Origin: Tigriopus japonicus | Taxonomy: Eukaryota > Arthropoda > Copepoda > Harpacticoida > Harpacticidae | DNA: 64,000 nt | Direction: 5' to 3' | Assembly: GCA_010645155.1 (NCBI GenBank) | Contig: CM021320.1 | Coordinates: 3,714,745 to 3,778,744 of the forward strand | In this document: positions 11,801 through 22,400 of the stretch, in pieces | Layout of the letters: each line of letters opens with the position of its first letter | Numbering within the stretch: position 1 is the stretch's first letter | Program-made: the position numbers and the translations under genes | Notes under the pieces: generated by a model | What the model saw: only the letters and a program-made list of their open reading frames with translations | Told to the model about the DNA's origin: nothing | Database searches by the model: none

Positions 11801-14800
11801 ATGATCAATTGCTTACCAGTATTTTTAGACGTACGTTCGATTGTATAGAACTCCTACTTAATTCCTGAGAGTAAAAGTAGATGAAAACAAAACTGAACGC
11901 CATCGATGTCTGTTTTGTGGGTTTGTGGAGTGTGATTCCTTAAGACGGAGTAAGTTAATCGAATATATTCACAAGTATGGTTCTGATCAAGAGGAGTAAA
12001 CGAGTCCATGTATATGGTACTTACAACGTGATCTAATTACAAATCCTCATCAATATTCGACCTACACCTTTGGAAAACTACGCCTTGGATCGTGTCGTAC
12101 TTGAGCGTGGAACAGATCTTCCACCTGGCGACCTTCACCCTTTCTCGGTTCCATCTCCAACAGCCTTCGCCTTGAAAATGGTCACCGACCCAGTGGCCTT
12201 TGTTGGGATGACCATGAACTGTGTGATCTTTGAGTCTGGCAGGGAGATGCTATTTTTGACAAAAAGCCTTCAATTCATAACAGATCCATGTTCTCAGTTC
12301 TGGTGGAATATTGATTGACCTTGAATTCATACTTATTGATATTCTTTAAGGGATTTTAGGCTGTCTTGTTACCAAGGAGGTTTCATCTTTAAAAAAGTAA
12401 TAAGCATCTAAGACGGAAATAAGAGGTCATTTAGGGACAGAATTAGGGATGTTAATGGAAAGAGTGGGAATCTGTTACCATCTCTGGAAGGTCCTTCAAT
12501 TTTCTGGCGATAAGTCTGTTGTTGACATATGGAATGAACCAGAATACCCTCTTTGAACAGAACGACCTTGTACAAGGCCTTCTACGACTTTCGTACTTAA
12601 TGGTTTGTTCAAAATCGATAATACGTTGTGTTGAAACACATCTTTTAGACCTAAATCTCGAAGGAAATTCGTGCTTTTTCAATTTAATGCTCTCGGGTAA
12701 AAATAGTGGAGTAGGTAGTTCAAATTAGTGTTGCTATTTTTCTAGCGTTTTTTTATAACGACTATTTGTTTCATAAAACATACCAATTTTCCATATGTAC
12801 ATTTTCGTATGCAATGAAATCTCTTTCTTTGCAGAGTCTCGAATGGTGTTGAAGGAATTTCATAGTTTTTTGAACGGTAAGTATCCTGGTGTCAAATTTG
12901 TTGAACTTCACGCATTACTTTTATGGATTAAACAGCATGATCAAAAGCTACCAGCTTTCTAACGTTGTTAAAAGTCACTTTTCGTGGAGCTACGATCCTT
13001 ATCAGAATGCAGCATGACCTCAGACTATTGTTGTTTGGGAATGAAAAGCCTTCCTTCACTTGACAAAAAGTGGCATTTTGTACGATATCAGAAAGTGAAG
13101 AGATACTCCAAAGATGAATTTGATGTCCATTTTAAAAGTGTTGCTACAGGTTCCATTCACAACACAATTTCAAATTAAGTGTTTGTAGGGTAGTATTTCT
13201 AGTGAAGAAATATTAGCTTTTAGAATTTAGCAAACGTTGCACAAAGCACGAAATTTAATTCCAATAGCGGGTAGTTCTTGAATTTCGCACTGAACTTTGG
13301 AAAATCTGCATCTTCGTTCCATTTTGAGTTTCATTTTTCCAAATTTTTATAATATTAGTAAAAAGGTTGCTTAAAGTACGAAAAGTTGGTTCTGGAATAA
13401 CCAAGCTCGATGGGGGACCATTTTTTTTAATGTGATGTTATTAACATATATTTAGGACAATCTTGGATGGTTATTATCTTAAGAAGCCATTTGAAAAAAA
13501 CAAGTCTTTGAAAGAGCATTCACTTTTGGAATTGTTGCCAATTCAGATGCCAAATCGCTGTACGAAATGACTCTTATCAATCACAATATTTTCTTCCTCA
13601 AAAGACAATGCACCTCAACTAAGCAAAAGCCAAATAAAAAAAACTTTAATGGATTTATTAGTTGCTCTTGTCAGGGGGCTTTAATTGACAACCTTTTCTA
13701 TTTTTTTCATTCATTCTCTTGGTTAAGGGTTACAAATATCACAAATATAAATTTGAATGGCTCTTATTCTCAAAATGATAATTTTAGAGACAACTACTGT
13801 TTAGGGTTTCCTTAATTAAGATTTAGGAAAGATCATCCGTTTAAGGCAGATTGTTCAAATCAAAACATGACTTCCCAAAATTTACCACAAATAAAAAAGC
13901 CAACTCGCACGCATAACAAAGCAATGAAGTTTTTTCAAGCGGTAAAACCGTCAATGATAGTGAGGTTTTGGCCAATATGCTTTGAGATCAGTTCTCAAGT
14001 GTATTTTCAATTCCAAAATGGATAGTCAGAGTAGGCCATGACTGTAGCAATGTTGTTGATGAGACTGGCATTGATAGTCAGGATAATCGATTGGAGGATC
14101 TGGTTGTCACAGATCATGATGCTTTTGAGGCCATCAAGAGCTTAAAGCTCTCGAGTTCTCCTGGACCTGATGGTGTGACATCTCAGTTTCTGATGAAATG
14201 TTCACAGATTCTTGCCCCTGTTTTCTCCTATTTGATGCGTTGCATTTTAGATCAGGGCAAGTTTCCCTCCTCTCTAAAAGTAGCTCATGTCGTTCCAATT
14301 TTTAAGGGCGGAGATAAGTCACTCCCTAGTAATTATAGGCCCATTTCTCTGACTTCCAGTATTGCAAAGGTCTTTGAGAAGATCATGAAGTCCAAGCTTA
14401 TTGAGTATTTGGAAGCCCATGATATCATTCCTTCTGGACAACATGGATTTCGAGCCAATTTTAGTAGTCATCAAATTGGTTGACCATATCGAGCAGATCA
14501 TTGAGGGGCTTGAAAGTCACGAGTCAGATGATGTAGTCTATCTTGACTTTGCCAAGGCCTTTGATAAGGTAGATCATGGTCTTTTGCTCGATCAACTCAA
14601 AGAGTTTGGGATACAGGGTAAGGTCCTGACTTGGATTGATAGTTTTATAAGCGAAAGGAAGGAGATAGTTGAAGTTGAAGGATCTTTTAGCGGCATGTAT
14701 GATGTCAAGTCAGGTATTCCTCAAGGTTCAAAATTAGGCCCGCTTTTGTTTATTCTCTTTATTGCTCCTCTCCAGAAGTTTAGAACAAATGCCAGTATTT

Positions 14801-16084
14801 CTTCATATGCTGATGACACAAAATTAGTTTGTGGAAGGAATGGTCAGGACTCAAAATATTTAGTTGAGGACTTGGAGAAAGTCTACTCTTGGGTTGGCGA
14901 GAGTAATATGGCATTGAACGGGATGAAATTCCGCACAATGACGTATGAGGCGTCAAAATTAGATGTTCCGTTCAAAGACAATGGAGGTTATGATATTGAG
15001 CAGGTATCGTCCATGAGGGATTTAGGAGTTTGCGTCCAAGATGATGTAAAGTTTGATGAGCATATCCAGTTGAAAGTGGGGAAGGCATTTCAAACATGTG
15101 GCTGGATCTATCGCACTTTCAAGTCCAGAGATAATATTACGATGTACAACTCTGTACAAGTCGATTGTCCAGCCGCATCTTGAATATGCCTCCCCCATTT
15201 GGGCTCCAATACGCTCGGCAGGTTTGCAAAAGGTCGAGCAGGTTCAAAAATGTTTCACTAGGAACATCACAGGAATGAGAGAGCTCTCATATTGGGAGAG
15301 GCTCCAGAAGTCAGGATTGTACAGTTCTTAGAGAAGGTTTAGAGAAGGGACGAAAGATATAAGATACTTTATGTTTGCAAGAGCATTCATGGGCTCTGTC
15401 CTAACCCAGGATTTGAGATCAGTTGTAGCGATAGTAGAGGTTTAAATTGAGCACCTCCAAATCCCAAGGAATCGAGGCTAGTTCGAACAATGAAATGCTC
15501 CTCTCTTCTTTATCGGGCTCCTTCATTGTTCAATTTGTTGCCCATTAGTGTTCGTCGGGAATATGTAGGAGCTAATCCTCTAACAGCATTTAAGGCAAGA
15601 TCGGACAAGTTTTTAAATACAATTCCTGACCAACCCACTATACAACAGTTGTATAGATCTGCCAACAGTAACGCATTGGTAGATCAAATTTCATATAAAC
15701 ATTAATTAATGAAACTATATTAATGATTAACTCTCTTTACAGGGAATCCAATTCCTTGTAGCGGTATTGAAAAATCCGCCCCCCCCCCAAAAAAAAGGTG
15801 TTTTCAAAAAACTTCATTGCCCTCTTTTTTATTTCAGACCGAAGTTATCGACGACCGTATGAAAAAGAAACCCGAATCAACCCACTCCTTACCGTCACTT
15901 TCCCCTCATTAATTGGTAAGAAATTACACCCCATTGAAGGGAAGGAAATTTCTAATGTCTATTTTTAGGCTTGGTTTTTATTCTCATCATTCTATTTGGA
16001 ATAATTCGTGCCTTACATTATATTGCCTATGGAAGATATCGGAAGGACAACACGAAAACCTACCTCCCGCAAGAAGATCAATAA
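4948..16084 (+). CDS. Tandem-SEA-domain single-pass membrane protein (whole gene, spliced; model incomplete in the middle)
   Basis: Exons read by eye are 4948-5035, 5102-5206, 5302-5411, 5489-5612, 5725-5817, 9862-9995, 11575-11791, then less certain ones at 12116-~12310, 12835-12876 and 12975-13060, and finally 15838-15915 and 15969-16084. The first seven exons join in a single open frame of 290 codons with matching phases (1,1,0,1,1,0,1). The product begins with a signal peptide, continues with two SEA-like domains (about residues 66-168 and 183-288) and probably a degenerate third, and ends with one hydrophobic helix and a short basic tail. SEA domains are extracellular folds of mucin-like and other membrane proteins. 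I do not recognise the protein as a named family member, so its biological role is unknown. Intron 5 contains a complete DEG/ENaC gene on the other strand, and a later intron contains a retrotransposon relic. The link between the first seven exons and the transmembrane exons rests on phase agreement and position only. Confidence 0.65.
5683..5688 (-). terminator. Candidate polyadenylation signal (ATTAAA) of the DEG/ENaC gene
   Basis: The minus strand reads ATTAAA about 200 nt past the stop codon at 5891. No AATAAA or ATTAAA occurs in the 73 bp between the stop codon and the antisense SEA exon 5. If this signal is used, the 3' UTR covers SEA exon 5 (5725-5817) in antisense. Confidence 0.3.
5891..9409 (-). 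CDS. DEG/ENaC-family sodium channel subunit, complete two-exon gene
   Basis: Exon 1 (9409-8988) joins exon 2 (7937-5891) through a 1,050 bp intron (ACGAG|GTTCGT ... TTCAG|GTTTGG) in phase 2, giving 822 aa. The ATG at 9409 is the first after an in-frame TAA. The product is a trimeric-channel subunit of the degenerin/epithelial sodium channel family. It shows the N-terminal His-Gly motif (71-72), TM1 (about 85-104), a GLCYTY motif (444-449), the cysteine-rich block (about 577-636, with CLLEC, CECSPWY and CGCLNDC), and TM2 (about 734-769) holding the GIS selectivity-filter triplet (751-753) in GLFTGISVITFVEILYW. At 822 aa it is longer than many family members because of an expanded extracellular part with an acidic segment (about 190-210) and a furin-type RSKR site (257-260). 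The whole gene lies antisense within intron 5 of the SEA gene, and a paralogous first exon lies at 32-447. The gating stimulus cannot be predicted. Confidence 0.93.
7938..8987 (-). other. Intron of the complete DEG/ENaC gene
   Basis: Phase-2 intron of 1,050 bp with canonical GT and AG ends. No coding sequence or element was recognised inside it. Confidence 0.9.
9410..9861. other. 5' flank of the nested DEG/ENaC gene inside SEA intron 5
   Basis: This 452 bp stretch separates the DEG/ENaC start codon from SEA exon 6. It should hold the 5' UTR and at least part of the promoter of the nested gene. No TATA box is obvious, and no coding potential was seen. Confidence 0.5.
9862..11791 (+). CDS. SEA gene exons 6-7: second SEA domain
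   Basis: Exon 6 (9862-9995) follows TTCCAG and ends before GTAATA. Exon 7 (11575-11791) follows TTTTAG and ends before GTAAGT. Exon 6 joins exon 5 in phase 1 and exon 7 in phase 0 with no stop, giving residues 174-290. The unit shows a first strand (VYDVTIQLYKQSFVAGMD), a helix (SQTFLNMSDQMHQM, then LGTRFKNLFG), a long middle strand (MTIVGFYPSLQSTVIRAYVL) and a final KIG strand, which is again the SEA layout. The intron splits the first helix at the same place and in the same phase (0) as in the first SEA unit, which suggests the two domains arose by exon-set duplication. The position of the autocleavage Ser is occupied (QSTVI) but the preceding Gly is not present. Confidence 0.75.
9996..11574 (+). 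other. Intron 6 of the SEA gene
   Basis: About 1.6 kb with no supported coding sequence on either strand. Near 10247 a CAGGGATCGGCAAC motif resembles the terminal inverted repeat of hAT-type DNA transposons, but no partner end was found. Confidence 0.6.
12116..13060 (+). CDS. SEA gene, candidate exons 8-10: degenerate third SEA domain (uncertain)
   Basis: Three blocks continue the gene in the expected phase 1. Block one opens at GGAACAG|ATCTTCC and reads DLPPGDLHPF then FALKMVTDPVAFVGMTMN, comparable with the first strand of the other SEA units; its 3' end could not be fixed. Block two (12835-12876) is a 42 nt exon with strong borders (TTTGCAG and GTAAGT) that is open in one frame only and encodes SRMVLKEFHSFLN, like the SEA helix. 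Block three (12975-13060) follows TTAAAAG and reads VTFRGATILIRMQHDL, like the SEA middle strand, then meets a stop at 13061 without a good donor. Either splice sites here are non-canonical, the gene is decaying in this part, or my boundaries are wrong. Only the 42 nt exon has strong splice signals. Confidence 0.4.
13064..13918 (+). other. Unassigned SEA-gene intron or missing-exon region
   Basis: At least one exon is expected between the third SEA segment and the transmembrane exons, but none could be identified with confidence. The best candidate follows TTCAG at about 13549 and is open to 13815 (DAKSLYEMTLINHNIFFLKRQ at its start, resembling a SEA first strand). Its downstream part is low-complexity and AT-rich, so it is not annotated as coding. 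Confidence 0.35.
13919..15705 (+). mobile_element. Decayed non-LTR retrotransposon (jockey/CR1-like reverse transcriptase), 5'-truncated
   Basis: The reverse transcriptase domain is recognisable in successive frames. Early motifs (SSSPGPDGVTS, then SNYRPISLTSSIAKVFEKI and GQHGFR) are read from 14091 to about 14475. Motif A (YLDFAKAFDKVDH), motif B (GIPQGSKLGPLLF) and the catalytic YADD (14806-14817) lie in a second frame to about 15145. The downstream conserved block (SIVQPHLEYASPIW, then MRELSYWERLQ) is in a third frame that stops at about 15331. A C-terminal remnant follows up to 15705. At least three frame changes plus stops make it non-functional. Traces of homology start near 13919, and no endonuclease domain is seen upstream, so it is a 5'-truncated copy. 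It lies inside an intron of the SEA gene in the same orientation. The exact clade within the jockey/CR1 group is not resolved. Confidence 0.92.
15838..16084 (+). CDS. SEA gene terminal exons: membrane helix and cytoplasmic tail
   Basis: Exon 15838-15915 follows TTATTTCAG and ends at GTAAGA, with phase 1 at both ends. It encodes a juxtamembrane segment (RSYRRPYEKE... to FPSLIG). The last exon, 15969-16084, follows ATTTTTAG and encodes LVFILIILFGIIRALHYIAY, a single hydrophobic helix. A basic stop-transfer run (GRYRKDNTK) and a short tail (TYLPQEDQ) precede the stop. With the N-terminal signal peptide this predicts a type I single-pass membrane protein with the SEA domains outside the cell. The exon pair is convincing as coding. 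That it belongs to the same transcript as the SEA exons is inferred from orientation, phase and absence of another gene between. Confidence 0.6.
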
Positions 16085-16461
16085 GAACACTCGCAACCTC
16101 CATTATTTTTGTTGTCTCATTCTTGGTTTTTCTTTCGGACAAATAATTACTCATAATAATATGAACTACCGCACACAAAAACTCTGTCAAATAGACGAAT
16201 GGTATCAATATGACACATTTCCGCTGGTTGGGCGTGCCATTCAAGTGTGTATGTACGTGTGTAATGAGGATTTGAGCGTGGTAGCTTCACTTCGAGAGCC
16301 GTTAAATATGGGAGGAGAACTTGTTCCGTGGAAATTGAAATATGATTTGTTGGCTTAACTTGATTATGCCATTTCGTTTAATGACTTGCCATCAAACTGA
16401 AAACCGCAACTGAAGTGAAGGGGCTCACTGAGAAGTCAAAACTCGTGTATTTTCGTTCCCA

Positions 16462-16467
16462 AATAAA
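16462..16467 (+). terminator. Candidate polyadenylation signal of the SEA gene
   Basis: AATAAA lies about 380 nt after the stop codon at 16082-16084, within an otherwise non-coding stretch. It is the closest canonical signal downstream and gives a plausible 3' UTR of about 400 nt. Confidence 0.45.
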
Positions 16468-16484
16468 GCTTTCGAGTTAATCAC

Positions 16485-19400
16485 TAATCACTAGACGAGT
16501 GTGCAAATTGTGCATCTTGAGAAAAGTTTGTGATGAGTCAAGTTTAAACTCCATCGTGGTACCCTTTCCTTACACGATGACAGGGAGCGTTTGAAATCAA
16601 CGTGGTTTCAAGGTTTTCAATGGAAAACCAACGGAGACTGACCAAGCGGGAGGTTAATTTCGCGGCATTGTGTCGTTCATATTAACCCGAGTGAACGAAA
16701 AGTCAATATTGAACTAGACTACTTTCCTACCACAGGCTCGATTCATTAAAGAAAAGAAGCATTGTCGTTGATTATCAGCAACCTTGAAGAGAGACACTTG
16801 AATTTATTCACATTCCGGAACATTGAGAACACAATCATGTTCAAGTACGGCAGACTACAATCTAAAACCCCTGCTCTGTGCGAAAACATGGCTCCCCTTT
16901 AAGATTGCCTTGTTCATGAGCTTTTGAACCATTTCACCGCAGAGACTCTAACGGAGGCTGGACTGGGGACTTTCACGCCCCCTGAAAAATGGCATCCAGG
17001 CCATGAAAGTACCATAGCTTCCTCCTAAGAACAACACTGTGTGTATGCACAGGGTTGCAACATATGTATTAGATGAACCCAGACTTCTTGAAAATCGAAG
17101 TATGTAGACGCGGAAGACGCTGTAGACTCCCTTAGCCGCAACCAATGCAGAACAAAATTTGTGCAACATCTAATCATTTTAGTCGCAATAAACAAATTAT
17201 AGTTATGTTACTTCACCCACAGTCCAACTTACTCTATTATCAAAGACATCCATACTTTGAGCGCGTAATTGAGCGTAAAAAATATTGAAAGTCTTTAAAT
17301 AACATAAGGTCTTCAAAATAACACTAACTTTAAAGTATTTGTCGTCTCATTTTGAGATAGTTTACTCTTAAACTTAAGGGACTCTACTTTGCCACAACCC
17401 TGTATAGTGTAAATCCCCTTTGCATTGGGAAGGTGGATGGCGTTTGTTAGTTGCTCTGGATTTTTACAACGACGCGAGTTGGAAAAAGGTAGCTTGAGAA
17501 TATATAGCTTCGCGTTTACTAGCGTGCAGTCAGGATTATTTATGAGTACACTTTACTCTGTGAAATAAATCTATTAACGAGCCTTGGCTTCCTGTTATAA
17601 TTCATGTAAACGAGACTCCGCATATCTATAATCAGAAAACTATTATCCCGACCAAATAAATGGCCTAAGTTGGAAACCGCACAAAACTCACAGACCAGAG
17701 GCGAGAGAAAACGAAGGAAAACCCGCATAGACCATTTTGGATCAGGCCTTTATTTAGGCCCTAACAGTACTTGTTTTCCTAGAACAAAGTAGAAACCCGT
17801 GTGCCAATAAATGACCGTTAAGATGCCTGGTTTGGCAGTCGATTCACCGGGCATTTGGGTGGAAAAGTCATTTATTACGCTGATGGCATCGTGTAATCTC
17901 AAACCGACCACATGGTAAACAAGTCCTGGAGAACGTATATACGTAGAAGAGGGCCGCTTTTAAGATTGGAACCAGCTCCACCATCCACGGGCAATGAGAG
18001 GAGGAAGAGGAAAAAAAGATAGTGTCTCTATCTTTCGCTACGTGTATGATGAATTGATTTTGAAATTTTTGATTAATTCCCTGAAATTATAGCCACTCGG
18101 AAGCTTGAACAAGCTTCTGCCATCATTGTTCGAGTCTCCATCCATTGCTACCATCACCACCACCACCACCGCCATTACTTCTACTTCCACCACAGCTTCA
18201 CCGCCACTACGACTCTTCGACAACCATCATCCATGGTTTTGTGTGTCGCAGATAAAGCCAGGCCTTCACTTTTAACGATCATACTTCATTTATGCTCCGA
18301 ACCTAAGTATCCGAGAGAGAGTGAAGACGAGGGAGAAGCTTAATCTACTACCATTCCAGGAGTTACAGAGTGTGCACGGCTTCAAGAACCATCATCAAAG
18401 CCACGGATGATGATTATGAACCATCTAAGAATCCATGGCCAGGAATGGCTCTCTAAAATACGTTCATATCTGCTTGCTCTAGAAAATGATCAAATGAAGA
18501 GCAAAGCTGCAATTAGGACGTACAGAGCCCGCTATGATCGTCATAAGCTGGGTTCAAATCATCGTTCTAGTTATTCATTGTCACTCATAAGCAGAATAAT
18601 CGAATAAAAAAGCACTTTTCTCCTTGTGATGCGTCCATCTGCCTTATTGTTTTCCAAGTCATGTGCATCTACCATTTATCTCTGGATGTTTCGTAACCTA
18701 TTTGTCGAGAGGCTCAAGATGAATTTGGAATACTAACGAAGTTCGGGTACCCAACAACCATTCTGGGTGGTTTGAGGGTCGTTTCCCCCTTGTTCACTGG
18801 TTGAATTTCCCTGTCATTTCCTCCATTTCCTGTCTGCCAAGTGGGCGAGGTCTCTACTGTCTTGTTCTCGTGGTCCTGTCAGTTTGTTTTAACTAATGAT
18901 TTCATTATTACAAATGATGTTCAGTCGGGTCTCAAAAATGTCAGAATCGAATCATCAGCCCCTGGAAACCAAACTTTCAAAACACCACACTGGCTTGGAT
19001 GAAGGAAGTTGAAAACAGATCTGATTCCTTCTCGGACTTGTGCCAAACTCGAGTTCGACCATTTTCTTAGTACTGTAGACACTTGAGCTGAGGTGAGACA
19101 GCTTTGGTATATTTGCAACTTTTGTGTCCAGATCCATCTCAATTATCGCCGGCAAACCCTAGATCGGAAGAACGAGAGCCAAAACAGCCAGTCCCATTTT
19201 TTTTACATCCACACTCACTCACGCACACGCACACAACCAACCGAAAAGATTGAAGTTCGAATTTGATGATTGATCCGAATTTGACGTTCACATTTTCCAA
19301 CTTGTTGCCCGCCTTTTCACTTTGAGATCGAATCGGAAGTGACTTGATCTAGCAATGTAGAACTAGGGTGGAAACAAGCGGTTTAGAGGTCCATGGTTAC

Positions 19401-22400
19401 ATGTTTGATGGTTCAGGGTCCATGAGCATCTTGGATTTGAGTTTGAGAGCCACTCGATGTTCCGAGAGCTGAGAGTGAGTCCATGAGAAGCGTTTTATCT
19501 TCTCAAATGGACTCTCAGAGACCTTTTCTTGTGGTGACAAATGGAGTTTTCGCTCCATTGTCCAAATCTCGGTGATCTGTCTTTCAAAAGTGGGCGGGAA
19601 CCCACTTTTTGTGAGTGAGAGAGAGACAGAGAGAGAGACAGAGAGACAGAGAAAACGAAGACCAAGAGGAGGATCTCTTCAACAACCCAAATCGAAAAAC
19701 AATATTGAACTGCACAACAGTACGTATGATGGACTCGGCATTCTTGATCTTGATTGAATCACCATCTCTTGTGAATAAAAGCGAATCTTCTCAGTGTGTG
19801 TATGTGTGTGCGAATGAACCATCTCATCTCCGGATGGCCAACGTGTCGTCTTCACCCGAACCCGACAAACCATCAGGGAGGCGAGTTGTCGGGCCTGAGG
19901 CATTATTCATCTCTTAAACTAGAATGACAAACCGTATTTTGACAGCGGAGCAACAGCATCGCTATTGCTAATGTCCGAGCGAATGAAGCAACCACGGACC
20001 CATCAACCATCCAAGGGAACAGGCGACCAACGACAAGGAGAAATGTCTTCCAACAACTCCCTACCTTCGGCTACTTGCCACACTGATTAAACTGGAAACC
20101 GCTATTTGCATTTTTTATACTTTTACAAGCCAACTTCTTTGGTGATTGTGGTTGTTTATTAACACCTATTGACAATGTATTGATGAGCGCTAAATTACTA
20201 GATGAAGTGATTAATTTCAAGTAACTAGATTCCAACAGTGTTTACCATGGGTTGATGATCGTTGACAAGAGATGCGACATGAAAGAACAGACGACCTCAT
20301 TTTGCGACATATACTGGATGAATTTGTTCTCGCTCTTCACAATTCAGAGAGATGGATTCGACCTCGAGCGGTGCTTCTTTCGATCTCACCCAAAACTGAC
20401 CCAAGAAAAAAACACCTTAGTGAAGCAGGTGCTTTGCTGTTCAATGTGAGTAGGACAAACTTGCATGAAGAGAGTTGGCTTGAAGCATTGAAGGATTGAG
20501 GGAGTTGAATCCCGACTTTGTGGATTGATGGCTCCGAGTCATGTCCGTAAATCTTGGCTACTTTCAAGTCGGCACCAAGTACTACTGTGCTAGTACATAC
20601 TACTCCAACTAGAGGCTGCAAGCATGGAGCCTTGAACGACGCCATGAGCACCGGACAAAAGTGGGAGATGTCTTCGGAGCCAAAGGTTCCAACCCCCTTG
20701 GACTGGATGGCGCCACTCAACGACACTGTTCGAAACTACGCAATCGAAAACGAAGACGTGCAAGAACGAGTATTTATGGACAATGTGAGCCAGATCAAAT
20801 TGAAAGAGACGACGACACTTGGGTCTGATTTGAAATAATGAATTTGTTCATCTGAAAGGCTACTACCACCCTCGGCTCTGTAATTAAAGGCAGGTAAAGC
20901 ACTTAACCATCACGTTTACCACTTCTGACAATGACCAATCCAAGGGGTAGAAAACGAGGGAAGCAACACCAAAATTTGAGCATCAATCTGAATCGAGGAC
21001 CTACTTGGTTAGCAGGCCTAAATTGGAGCGCGTTTCGGGAGCAAGCCACGTAGTCGACAGATAACAACTACTATGATGATCATGATGATGATGATACCCA
21101 TCCAGCAAGTGTGTAATTACAACCTACCAACTACCACCACACACCAAGTGGAAGTCTATGTACAGTCTATGATAGTGGTTGGACATGCACTTGGTGCTCT
21201 GTACCCGGGAAAGAATCCCACTCATTGGCAGCTCAATCAATTAAAACGTGACTCCCGCTTTCAATGAGCTCAATGACTCCGTATTTGATCGGGTGTAATC
21301 AATGACACCTCTAAATAGGGGCCAATTTCTTTGATGCCCAAATATTGGAGGGCAGGCAGTCAGGTCTGAAATGGAAGCCACTATTTCTCCCTGATATTTC
21401 ATGGAATGGAGGAAAGTTCAAAAGAAAATTCCAAGTCCCGGTGCCGAGGTATCCATCCCGTCAAAAAGATCCGATTAGAAGATAAACCAAAGTCTTTAAT
21501 ACTTGGCTTTGTTCGCAGATCACGGAAGTTCTGGTTGGTCGTAAAATAACTTTCCACTGATGCCTAGGGACACCTCATACATTGGCATCATAGCCGTGTG
21601 GGAATCCAACTATATTATCCCTTCCACCAAACACACCAAAGTCTAAAGCATTATGCAGTTCTCAGCTCAGGAATAGATGGATGGACGGATGGACGCAAGG
21701 CTCTCCTCGCTCATCGAATGATCGACTAACTGACACATGAAAGTCGCCTTGCACCCAGCATTGCCAAGCCAGACGGGTCTGACACAACAGCTCCTTATAA
21801 TGATGGATTTGTCGTGGACTTGAGGACTAATTATGCTAATATACCTGACGATAAAGCAAGCTTGCAGGGAAGGTGATTGTTGAGGTTTTCCTGTTTGCAG
21901 ACTTCTCACTGCCCTCACAACCCCCTCCCTTCATTCTACCCGAATGTCGACAACATTTTCCGTTTTTATACACAAAGTGAAATTAGAAAGTATCAGGCCT
22001 GACTGAAAAAAGTGTTTTTGAGTATTTTTCTCCCCTTTTAAATCTATTTTACCAATAAACATATCTTAAAAGCCTTTTTTTTCTTTGCGACAAGTATGAA
22101 AGGTCTTAAAAATTGGCCTTAGAAGATCTGGAAAGTGTGTAAATATGACGGCTAGTGCAAAAACTTCCCCTCTACATGTTACGTTTGGAGAGGGTAATGA
22201 AAATCCTCACCAATTCAGCGGGTTGGTCGAGTGGTTCACCAATCTACCTAGTCATTGATAATGGCAAGTGGTTTCCTCATGGAATATGCACGAAAGAATG
22301 CTCGGCATTTGGCTCCATCATCCCTCCGAATCGCTTCGCAACTCTGATACTAAAACATAGCCGTGTTCCATTAAATGAGGTGGTATCAAACCTAAGAGCC

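Noticed and set aside
16948..17169. Possible relic of a third DEG/ENaC first exon on the minus strand (contains LHKFCSA followed by a Gly-Val-Tyr)
   Set aside because: Only a few residues match the family N-terminus, the His-Gly pair is absent, TM1 is not clearly matched and no donor is in place.
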